Assembly (NCBI RefSeq): GCF_001761485.1
Contig: NC_090772.1
Span: forward strand, 2,540,501 to 2,604,500
Origin: Yarrowia lipolytica
Lineage: Eukaryota; Ascomycota; Dipodascomycetes; Dipodascales
Reading direction: 5' to 3'
Length of the DNA stretch: 64,000 nt
Shown: positions 29,927 to 38,459 of the stretch, in pieces
How positions within the stretch are numbered: the stretch's first letter is position 1
Layout: every line of letters begins with the position of its first letter
Notes under the pieces: model-generated
The model's input: only the letters and a program-made list of their open reading frames with translations
Databases searched by the model: none
What the model was told of the DNA's origin: nothing
Translations under genes and position numbers: made by a program

Positions 29927-32900
29927 TCTGCATTTGCCGGAGGAGCACAATGGCAGAGTGCCATTCCCTGGACGCGCCCATGGCTTAGCAGGCCATATAC
30001 ATATAGACCGGGGTGCCGGAGGATCAGACTCCATACCGCTTCTGGAAGAACAAGACGAGTCTCTGGCTGGACCTTCCCACGATCCCATAGACGACTCTTT
30101 TTCTATAAGCGCAGAGGACCCGTACAACAGCTACCACAGCACTCCGTCTGACTTCCTCAATAACTACAACGACTACCCCGACGAGCCCGGCATCCCACTA
30201 CTACCAATGGAGAAAGACCACACCCACGAAAAGGGCCACTCGGATGAGCACGTCATCATCGACACCGCCGAGGTGCTCGAAGACACGTGCTTCTACGTGG
30301 CTTACAAGCTCGGCATTGCCACCGTTGACGACGAACCCTTCCCGGAGTCCGTTTCCTACATTGCCCTCAAGGTTGACGAGATGGGCGATGAAGAGGCGCT
30401 AGCCATCCTCAAACGCCACGTGGAGTACCACAAGGACGACCGAAACATCCCCGAGTCGTCCATGCTGCTCTGGCGGTCGCTGATCCGCCATTCTGAAGAG
30501 TATGCCCAAGGAAACATCTCCGAGTCTGGAGAAGCTAATCCCTCTCTTTCGGCCAAGAAGAACACTGAGTCCACAGTCGACAGAGTGGCCACCCGAGCGA
30601 CCTACGAAGACGGATCTGCCGATCTCGACCCCGCTAACATGTCTCCCAACGAACTGAGCCTGGCTATTCGATACCATGCTGCCATTTTCCACTACTGGTC
30701 TCCCTACATCGAGGTACGATCAGTCACAGACCCCTTTGACGACCCCAACCTGCCTGTGGAGACCATCCGAGCGTACCTGGCTGGAATTATCTGGCTCATT
30801 GTTGGTGCTGGAGTCAACCAGTTTTTCTCTGTGCGAATGCCTGCCATTTCCATCTCTACCATGGTCTGCCAGCTGCTGCTCTACCCCACTGGCAAGGCAC
30901 TGGAGTATATTCTGCCCGATAAGGGCTTCACATTCCGTGGTACCCGACACTCGCTCAACCCTGGGCCCTGGAACAACAAAGAACAGATGCTGGCCACCAT
31001 GTTCATCTCCGTCGCCATCGGAGGCACCTACATCACCTCCTACAACCTGTTTGTGCAGATTCTGCCCATGTACTACGGAGTCGACTACGCCCGACAGTTT
31101 GGTTACACTCTGACCCTGACTCTTGCGTCGCAGTTTATGGGTTTTGGTTTTGCGGGTCTGCTCCGAAAGTTTGTCGTCTACCCTACCAAGGCCATGTGGC
31201 CAACTCTGATGCCCACTCTGGCTCTCAACCGAGCCCTGCTGGTCAAGCAGAAGCGAGAGAAGGTGCACTCCTGGACCATTTCGCCCTACAAGTTCTTCTT
31301 TGTTGTTGTCGCATGCGCGTTTGTCTACTTCTGGTTCCCCAGCTATATTTTCCAGGCTCTGTCAACCTTCAACTGGATCACCTGGATTGCTCCTGACAAC
31401 CTCAACATCAACATCGTCACTGGTGCTCAGGGTATGGGTGTCAACCCCTGGCCTACCTTTGATACCAACAACATGTTTGCGCTGTTTGATCCTTTGGTTC
31501 TGCCACAGTTCACCGTTCTTAACACATACGCTGGAATGATCCTTGGTGCCTCTGTTATCCTCGGACTCTACTACACTAACACCAAGGGCACTGCTCACCT
31601 GCCCATCAACTCCAACCGAATCTTTGACAACACTGGAAAGTCATACAATGTTTCTCGAGTGCTTACTGATGGAACCTTTGATGACACCAAGTACCGAACC
31701 TACTCGCCCCCCTTCTACACTGCTGCTAACCTCATGGTATACTCCAGTTTCTTCGCCATTTACACTCTTGGTTTTGTCTACATTGGCCTATCCGAGTGGT
31801 TTACCATGGTCGAGTCTTTCCGAGATGTGAAGCAGGCCTTCATCGACATCTTCATGACCACGAAGTTCTACATCATGCGAATAACCAACCGCAAGGCCAC
31901 CCGACACGATATGGACAGTTCCCAGTTCACCAACCGACAGGACGAGCCCTTCTCACGAATGATTGCTGCCTACCCCGAGGTCCAGAACTGGGTCTTTATT
32001 GGTCTCCTGGTGGTATCTTTTGTCCTGGCGGTCATTGCCATTCGAGTGTGGCCCACAGACACTCCCATCTGGGGTCTCTTCTTCTGCCTGGGTATCAACC
32101 TCGTCTTCCTGATTCCCTTGACTCTCATTCTTGCATACACTGGATTCGGATTCGGTCTCAACGTGCTCGTCCAGCTCATTGTTGGTTACGCTCTCCCAGG
32201 TCATCCTCAGGCCATGATGATCCTTAAGGCCATTGGCTACCAGGTTGATGGACAGGCCCAAAACTTCATCACCGACCAAAAGGTGTCTTACTACACTCAC
32301 ATGCCCCCACGAGCTTTGATGCGATCTCAACTCATTGGTACTCTGGTTGGAGCATTTGTTTGTCTCGGTGTGCTCTACTACCAGCTTGAGATTGAAGGTA
32401 TCTGCACTCCCGAGCAGGCCACCACAACCAAGTTCACCTGTGTGTCTCAGAACACCTTCTTCTCGGCCTCTGTCATCTGGGGAGCTCTCGGTCCAGCCAA
32501 GATGTTCCAGATCTACCCTGCCATGAAGTACATGTTTCTGCTTGGTGCCGTCGTTGGTCTCATCTTCTGGGCCGTGCAGTACCCTCTGCCCACTTTTCTG
32601 GCCAAGAAGTTCCCCCAGCACCGAGAGCGAATTCTGTCTTTGCAGTCTACCCTGAAATTGTTCAACCCCGTCATCTTTGTTGGCGGTGTTCTCAACTTTG
32701 CTCCTTACAACCTGTCCTATGCTACTGGCGGTCTGTACGTCTCCTTGCTCTTTTCCTGGATCAAGCGACGATATTCTGCCTGGTGGCGTAAGTACACCTA
32801 CGTTCTTGATGCTGGTCTCATCACCGGAATTGCATTCTCGGCCATCATCATCTTCTTTGCAGTCCAATACAAGGGAGTGGAGCTCGAGTGGTGGGGAAAC

Positions 32901-32996
32901 ACTGTGTCTTACGACAACCTGGACTTTAAGGGTGCCATTCTGAAACCCCTGGCCGCTGGAGAGACCTTTGGTCCTTCGCCTGAGAACTTCCCTTAG
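29898..32996 (+). CDS. oligopeptide transporter (OPT family)
   Basis: The 1032-residue product is a fungal OPT-family carrier, which imports small peptides (in some members glutathione or metal chelates) with protons. After a disordered acidic N-terminus of about 150 residues comes the cytosolic helical part (LEDTCFYVAYKLG, then ALAILKRHVEYHKDD). About 14-16 membrane spans follow, beginning with TIRAYLAGIIWLIVGAGVNQ. The family motif NPGPWNNKEQ follows the second span, and LIVGYALPGHPQAMM lies in the second half. A His-rich HTHEKGHSDEH sits before the first domain. The first in-frame ATG is 29898, but a start further downstream would keep the whole transporter core. Exact substrate is not readable. 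No close relative lies nearby. Confidence 0.9.
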   Translation: MRKVRVKRHNLHLPEEHNGRVPFPGRAHGLAGHIHIDRGAGGSDSIPLLEEQDESLAGPSHDPIDDSFSISAEDPYNSYHSTPSDFLNNYNDYPDEPGIPLLPMEKDHTHEKGHSDEHVIIDTAEVLEDTCFYVAYKLGIATVDDEPFPESVSYIALKVDEMGDEEALAILKRHVEYHKDDRNIPESSMLLWRSLIRHSEEYAQGNISESGEANPSLSAKKNTESTVDRVATRATYEDGSADLDPANMSPNELSLAIRYHAAIFHYWSPYIEVRSVTDPFDDPNLPVETIRAYLAGIIWLIVGAGVNQFFSVRMPAISISTMVCQLLLYPTGKALEYILPDKGFTFRGTRHSLNPGPWNNKEQMLATMFISVAIGGTYITSYNLFVQILPMYYGVDYARQFGYTLTLTLASQFMGFGFAGLLRKFVVYPTKAMWPTLMPTLALNRALLVKQKREKVHSWTISPYKFFFVVVACAFVYFWFPSYIFQALSTFNWITWIAPDNLNINIVTGAQGMGVNPWPTFDTNNMFALFDPLVLPQFTVLNTYAGMILGASVILGLYYTNTKGTAHLPINSNRIFDNTGKSYNVSRVLTDGTFDDTKYRTYSPPFYTAANLMVYSSFFAIYTLGFVYIGLSEWFTMVESFRDVKQAFIDIFMTTKFYIMRITNRKATRHDMDSSQFTNRQDEPFSRMIAAYPEVQNWVFIGLLVVSFVLAVIAIRVWPTDTPIWGLFFCLGINLVFLIPLTLILAYTGFGFGLNVLVQLIVGYALPGHPQAMMILKAIGYQVDGQAQNFITDQKVSYYTHMPPRALMRSQLIGTLVGAFVCLGVLYYQLEIEGICTPEQATTTKFTCVSQNTFFSASVIWGALGPAKMFQIYPAMKYMFLLGAVVGLIFWAVQYPLPTFLAKKFPQHRERILSLQSTLKLFNPVIFVGGVLNFAPYNLSYATGGLYVSLLFSWIKRRYSAWWRKYTYVLDAGLITGIAFSAIIIFFAVQYKGVELEWWGNTVSYDNLDFKGAILKPLAAGETFGPSPENFP

Positions 32997-34116
32997 TTTA
33001 TTTTATTTAATTGATATGACCTGAACATGACTGTTAGTAGTTGTATGAGTGCATAGGGCTGACAGATGATCAGCATACTGTAAATGACACCTGGAGCAGT
33101 GACATTTCATTGGAGCTGGATCTCGAGCTGAAGAACGTGCAACTACAGACAACCAGAACGACTATCTGTTGTAGTTGTATGTTTTTGTGGTCAGATACAA
33201 ATCCTCTAATCACACACACTCCAAGCTATTCGATTCAATTCGATATCTCTTGTGCCATACTGGGGCGATATGTAACCGTAGACGTCTAGCTCTTAGGTGG
33301 AGGGGTTGCAGTGCACTGAAGTGGGCGGTGAATTTTTTTCCAAACATCGGACAGTATTTGAGATGGATGCTGTTGATCGATCTCCATAAAAATTATATCA
33401 TTACACTCCCCACGATCGAGAGAACAAGATAAGCCATCAACAATGCAAATCCAACAATTATTCACCCTGAAATTCTTTATCCTTTCCCGGATACATCGTC
33501 TCCGAGATGCGGCTCGCATTTGGGTCGGACAAAATATCATGTTTTCATGCGGCTGGAAAATCCAATGAGGAATACTGGAGAAGGGTTTGTCGGTTTTGGG
33601 CCAGATAACAGGGTCTGATATCAGTGCAAAAGATCCGTGTGTATCCGGAAGATGCCTTTCGACGCTCCAGATGCATGTGTTTTATTCTATCTCGTTCGGA
33701 CAGGGCAATTGGCATGTCCACTTTTCAACTTGATCTGAGGAGACTGTTCACTGTGGAGGGAAACAGTGCCCTGATGAGTTAACTACCAGTGAATCCCTCT
33801 CTGCAAATGTCATCTGTCTTATCAGTGCTTGTGTCACCGCAAACATTAGTCTGTGCTGAAACATCGGTACTCGTCAGTACTCGCTCTCGTAGTACTCGCT
33901 CTCGTCAATACGGGTACCGTACTCGCACTTGTATCATAAGTACAAGTATGTACTATCTTCCGATCGCTCCATTTTTGCGGGGAAGATAGCTACCCCAAAT
34001 CTCCGTGCATTCCTTTTCCTGTATTCGATATCTGGCCAGGATCGGGATTGGCCGCGAAGAGCCATGCAGTGCCGGAAGACTATGTACCAGTTGCAGACTA
34101 GCGAGACATGACTTTG
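32997..34116. other. spacer without a recognised gene
   Basis: It contains a 15-bp direct repeat AGTACTCGCTCTCGT in two adjacent copies near 33873-33904 and GTAC-rich DNA after it. No gene is seen. It borders the retrotransposon fossil. Confidence 0.45.
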
Positions 34117-34422
34117 CTACCACAACCCCTTGAAGTAGATAGTCTTCCCTGTGAGAGACCTTTCCTGAGAGAATGGTTTGAGTCGTTCTTTCACAGCCTT
34201 GATGTGACGTTCTGCCGCTCCGTCAGCTTCGGGATGGCCCACATTTGCTATTCGAAATGACACTCTCGGCCATTTCTGGAACCAACTGTTCTGAAACAGT
34301 GGGTCTTGGTCGGACACAATGCTGATCTGTTGATTGTCATTGATCCTGTCCCCGCGATGCACATCGTTGTCATGTTTTCGCTTGTGCGGTTGTGGAGCAG
34401 GGTGGGTACATCCTTCTTTCAC
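34117..34422 (-). mobile_element. fossil fragment of an LTR retrotransposon integrase (Ty3/gypsy-like)
   Basis: The minus-strand text includes VSDQDPLFQNSWFQKW and GHPEADGAAERHIKAVKERL, which match the integrase core of Ty3/gypsy elements (SDRDP.F and HPQTDGQ.ER). Only part of the core is present. I see no matching LTRs, reverse transcriptase or gag nearby, so this is an isolated, broken remnant, probably old. Confidence 0.7.
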
Positions 34423-35382
34423 CCAGACAACAGGTTATTCACTGATCAGTATGATGCGATGATAACACTCTTTTTCAGATAGCTTCGAGTGTTGCAATTG
34501 AAGTTCCGTCCTTGTCTATCTCAGGGACTGACCAGAGCTATGACGGTACACTTCAATTACGGCAATGGCGGCAACTATGAACCTCACAATCATAATTGGC
34601 GAGATGGTACGTGAGTCTCAACTAACACACTTATCATCAACACCACTAGACTACACATCGCCATCCAACGACAAATACGCAAAGCTCAAAAATCCAACCA
34701 ATCAAACAGTCGCCGATTGCAACGCCAAACATAGCGTGGTTTCACAACTTTTTCCCACCACCCCCGCGGAAGATTTCGCGTGTCTAGCCGCACTCTGTTT
34801 TACAGCTTTTGGCATGACCATGCATGATCTCATCACCATCTCATCTGGAGCATGTGGTGTAGAGGGCGGCTATGGACGATATAGTCGCATATTTTGCATA
34901 TTTTGGATCCAGACAGAGACAATTGCGGGCATTAGTCACTCGCACGCTGACTAACCCATCGATTCAGGCCACACGAATGTGACGCCTTTCCCCAGCGGTG
35001 GCAATTGTTCCGCCCCTTTCTCCGGGTTGGTCACGTGGTCTGCGGTGCAAGTCTAAGTGAGGGGGGGGGGGAAATGAAGGAGAAATTGGTCATGGGTCTC
35101 GGTAGTAGTCAATTCACGTGCTTTCGCGGCCTAAGACATATGCCTGAGACAGGGCAACCCATTGTTGCTGGTTCGCACGCCTTGCTTAACTTATGACGCC
35201 TGACCTTGAGCCAACCGCTGTCAGATGGATTCTCCCAACTCCTACTCCAACCTTCGCTAAGCTTCCACTTCAAGGGCAACTGTGGGTTCAAAGTTAATTT
35301 TGGGGAATTGAATTTTCCATTCTTCGAGACTAACAACACCTCTTCATCCTCCCCCAAACACCGCCCGAAATACACACACAAA
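34423..35382. other. spacer including the MGE1 promoter
   Basis: No gene is seen; an open frame at 34565-34954 has no family features. A G-run of ten lies at 35061-35070. The last 200 bp should be the MGE1 promoter. Confidence 0.45.
35304..35323 (+). promoter_or_regulatory. heat-shock-element-like site before MGE1
   Basis: Four contiguous 5-bp units read gGAAt tGAAt tTTCc aTTCt, with a head-to-head GAA/TTC pair in the centre. Hsf1 sites are built from such nGAAn units, though they normally alternate. Placement 60 bp before the start of a mitochondrial Hsp70 co-chaperone gene makes it plausible. Confidence 0.4.
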
Positions 35383-36129
35383 ATGATCTCTCGAATTGCC
35401 CGTGTCCAGCGGTCGGCCGCCGTCCGATCCACCGTCCGATCCGCCATGCGACCCGCCACCGTGGCCCCCATGGCCTCCTTCAACCTCCGATCCCGATTTT
35501 ACTCCGACAAGGCTGAAACCAAGGCTGAGGACCCTGAGGCCGCTGCTGAGGCTGCTGGTCCCGCGGCCAACGCCGCCGACGCCTCCGCTTCTGGTGCGTC
35601 CGCTGCCGAGACCAAGACCGCCCCCACCGCCGAGGAGTACGAGGCTCTGCTGGCCAAGTTCGAGAAGAAGGACAAGGAGTGCGCCCAGTTCAAGGAGCAC
35701 TACCAGCGAGCCATCACCGACTTCCGACACCTGCAGGAGACCACCAAGCGAGAAATCAAGAAGGCACACGACTTTGCCCTGGCCAAGTTCGCCAAAGACC
35801 TGCTGGACTCGGTCGACAACTTTGATCGAGCCCTGGGCGTTGTCCCCGACGAGATCAAGAACGACCGAGAGAACAACAAGGAGATCATGAACTTCTACGA
35901 CGGCATCAAGATGACCCAGGATATCTTCGAGAAGACTCTGGGTAAGCACGGCATGAAGAAGCTCGAGCCCGTCGGCGAGGTCTTCGACCCCAACATGCAT
36001 GAGGCCGTCTTCGAGGCCCCCCAGCCCGACAAGGAGGCCGGCACCGTCTTCTTTGTCCAGCAGACCGGCTTCACTCTTAACGACCGAATTCTGCGAGCCG
36101 CCAAGGTCGGAGTTGTTAAGGGCGAGTAA
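35383..36129 (+). CDS. MGE1: Mge1, mitochondrial GrpE-type nucleotide exchange factor
   Basis: The 248-residue product starts with an Arg-rich, acid-free presequence (MISRIARVQRSAAVRSTVRS) and an Ala-rich linker. From about residue 85 it is a GrpE protein: a long coiled helix (EEYEALLAKFEKKDKECAQF), then DLLDSVDNFDRAL and the C-terminal beta domain with MHEAVFE. Mge1 works in the matrix as a dimer, releasing ADP from mitochondrial Hsp70 (Ssc1) in protein import and folding. The start at 35383 is chosen because the open frame further upstream lacks targeting character and this ATG begins a clear presequence. Tim14, which acts on the same Hsp70, is encoded at 59416-59037. Confidence 0.95.
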   Translation: MISRIARVQRSAAVRSTVRSAMRPATVAPMASFNLRSRFYSDKAETKAEDPEAAAEAAGPAANAADASASGASAAETKTAPTAEEYEALLAKFEKKDKECAQFKEHYQRAITDFRHLQETTKREIKKAHDFALAKFAKDLLDSVDNFDRALGVVPDEIKNDRENNKEIMNFYDGIKMTQDIFEKTLGKHGMKKLEPVGEVFDPNMHEAVFEAPQPDKEAGTVFFVQQTGFTLNDRILRAAKVGVVKGE

Positions 36130-36403
36130 TTCCACCACAAATTATCCAATATGTATATAGTAATGAGTAATGTTTCAGAAAATGTCACCTGTAGATAAAA
36201 TCAATACCCAAAAAGGTGATCGGATGATGAGTTGTACTAAAGATTCAGATTCTAAGGACTCAATGGCCTTATTCAACATCAATTGTTCATACATGCTCGC
36301 AAAACGTGATAAAACATGGATCGTTTACTATTTACATATACATTTACAAGCACTTGTACTTGTACTTGTACTTGTGCGTGACACTGTTCGGCACACTATC
36401 GTA
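36130..36403. other. convergent 3' spacer with TACTTG repeat
   Basis: The 3' ends of MGE1 and MSF1 face each other. A (CTTGTA)n run lies at 36351-36376. No gene is seen. Confidence 0.5.
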
Positions 36404-37741
36404 CTATCTCAGCTTAACGCCGTATCGGTCAACAAGCATCTCCTTGAAAGCGTCGAGCATCTGGTTGATTTCCTGGTTCTCGAGATTTCGCTCCATGGAC
36501 TGGAAATTGATTCGGTAGCACTGCGAGGTCAGACCGGTCTTGGGGTTGGTGAAGGTATCGGTGAGAGCCACGTTCTCGACCAGATCGCCGGCGGTGGCTC
36601 GGATTAGCTCCATGATGTCGTTCTCGTGGATGGAGTCCAGAGCAGCGCCCTCGGGCAGCCAGAAGGCCACATCTCGGTCGGTGCCGGGGTACTTGGACCA
36701 GGATTTGAAAGCGGTGATCTCGTTAGGCTTGAACTGCGACAGGAATCGCTGGTCAAGAGACCAGAAGAGTCGAATATCGGGGATACCGAACAGAATCATG
36801 GCCAGGCGCTCCAGACCAAGACCAAAGGCCCAGCCGAAATGGGTGTGCTTGTCAAGACCTGAGGCCGAGTACACGTGATCACGAACAAGACCACATCCGC
36901 AGCACTCGAGCCAGTCACCCTTCCACCACACCTCAATCTCCCATGAAGGAGTGGTCCAGGGGAAAGTAGTCTCGACCCATCGAACCTTGAGGGGCTTCTC
37001 GAGATCGGGATCAGTAGACCCAGCAACCTTAGCAGCTACCTTGGCACGCTCGAAAATATCTCCAACAAGCAGCTCAATGGACTTCTTGAGATGGGCAGCG
37101 ACAAGCTCGGTTTCGGTATCAGACATGTAGGGGGACTTGGGGTTCTCGGGGTGCGAAACCTGGTCGACGTCCTCGACAATGAGGTTGGTAGCGGGGATTG
37201 CGGCCACGTCAGCTCGGAGCTTCTCAATCAGAGCCTCCTCGGAGGGGTAGTCTTCTCGCTTCCAGGTTCGAGCTCCCTCCATCTGATGGAACGCAGGGTA
37301 ATGAGTTCGGTCAATGGTGTCTCGACGGTAAACGTCGGCAGTGACGAAGAAACCGGGCGTCTTGGTGTGCTGGAAACAGTGGACCTCATGGGCACTAGTG
37401 TGAGTTCGAAGAAGGGTGTCGTGGTTGATATAGTAGGTGTCAGTCTTGGCTCGTCCCGGATGGTCCTCGGGGAATCCGAGCTGGTCAAAGTTCTCGTGTT
37501 TGCTGACGACTGGATGAAAGTTGTTGTAGGCAGTGTAGCCCATACCCTCGAATCGCTTCTCAATGATAGATCGGATGATTCCAACAGGATGGGAGTCCTG
37601 AAGGTGCAGGTTTCGACCAATCAGAGACGAGATGGTCGGTGTGATGTTGGTCCATTCGTCAACAGCATGCTTCTTGCCGTCCACCAGAGTCGATTGGTGT
37701 CGAATAGCGCCCCGAAAAGAGGTCAACAGACGTCGTGACAT
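36404..37741 (-). CDS. MSF1: mitochondrial phenylalanyl-tRNA synthetase
   Basis: The 445-residue protein is the single-chain mitochondrial PheRS, a class II synthetase that charges mitochondrial tRNA-Phe. A short presequence (MSRRLLTSFRGAIRHQ) precedes the catalytic domain. LLRTHTSAHEV is the motif 2-type region, FHQMEGARTW follows, and GWAFGLGLERLAMILFGIPDIR is motif 3. The last 100 residues are the ferredoxin-like anticodon-binding domain (FKSWSKYPGTDRDVAFWLP...). The one-chain layout separates it from the two-subunit cytosolic enzyme. Start is the first ATG. It is divergent from MEF2. Confidence 0.95.
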   Translation of the reverse strand: MSRRLLTSFRGAIRHQSTLVDGKKHAVDEWTNITPTISSLIGRNLHLQDSHPVGIIRSIIEKRFEGMGYTAYNNFHPVVSKHENFDQLGFPEDHPGRAKTDTYYINHDTLLRTHTSAHEVHCFQHTKTPGFFVTADVYRRDTIDRTHYPAFHQMEGARTWKREDYPSEEALIEKLRADVAAIPATNLIVEDVDQVSHPENPKSPYMSDTETELVAAHLKKSIELLVGDIFERAKVAAKVAGSTDPDLEKPLKVRWVETTFPWTTPSWEIEVWWKGDWLECCGCGLVRDHVYSASGLDKHTHFGWAFGLGLERLAMILFGIPDIRLFWSLDQRFLSQFKPNEITAFKSWSKYPGTDRDVAFWLPEGAALDSIHENDIMELIRATAGDLVENVALTDTFTNPKTGLTSQCYRINFQSMERNLENQEINQMLDAFKEMLVDRYGVKLR

Positions 37742-38459
37742 GGTTGTGCGCGTGGTTGGAGGAGTGATACAACCTGCAGGAATATTGACGAGTTTTAAGT
37801 TCGGCTACATGATGGGAGAAATCTCGAGCGGGTTACTGGGGGGAGCGTTTGAAGCTGATAGTGACGAACTTTCCATTGCTGATTTGTCACTGTGCGATTT
37901 GGAACTGATTAGCCCTTTTATATTCTCATAAATACTCCTGGAACGTGTATTATTGAACAGGTATGAGATTTTTCGTATGCATATTCAAGTCGACTTATTT
38001 GAGTTCAGAATGTTCAACCTGAGAACCGAGCGGAGAGGCACTATGCCTCGTGTTTTTGGCTGCAATTTTTGGCTGACTAATCTTAAATTTGCAACATCTT
38101 CACTTTATTGACGATTTTGTAATGATTCTTTTCTCAATCACTTGTACTTGAAAGGTCACATACGCCTATTGCTCGGTTCTCCAACCATACTAAACCATGT
38201 TCCAGAGTCAAGTAAAAAGTGCATCTCGGATCATTTTCTTAGTTGTGAACTGAGCACCGCGTTGTGCAACTAGGGAGATGTATATTTAATTATTTTGCTG
38301 AAAAATCCTATACATACCCCGTATGACAATGTACTGATCTCTTTTTTCTTTCTTCTTCGAGTATTGTTCTGATCATTTCATCGCTTCCATAATCACAGGA
38401 TTCCTGCACCTACAGTAATCCACCTGCAGCACTTTCAGATCTCTCCAGACCACCACACT
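37742..38459. promoter_or_regulatory. divergent promoter region MSF1 / MEF2
   Basis: This 718-bp region lies between two mitochondrial-translation genes read outward. A pyrimidine-rich stretch at 38339-38360 precedes MEF2. No gene is seen. Confidence 0.5.

Noticed and set aside
31953-32867. 304-codon minus-strand frame opposite the OPT gene
   Set aside because: Same antisense effect; the polar, low-complexity text has no family features.
36351-36376. CRISPR-like or telomere-like array of TACTTG
   Set aside because: It is a short hexamer run without spacers; such GTAC/TACTTG words are scattered all over the spacers here.
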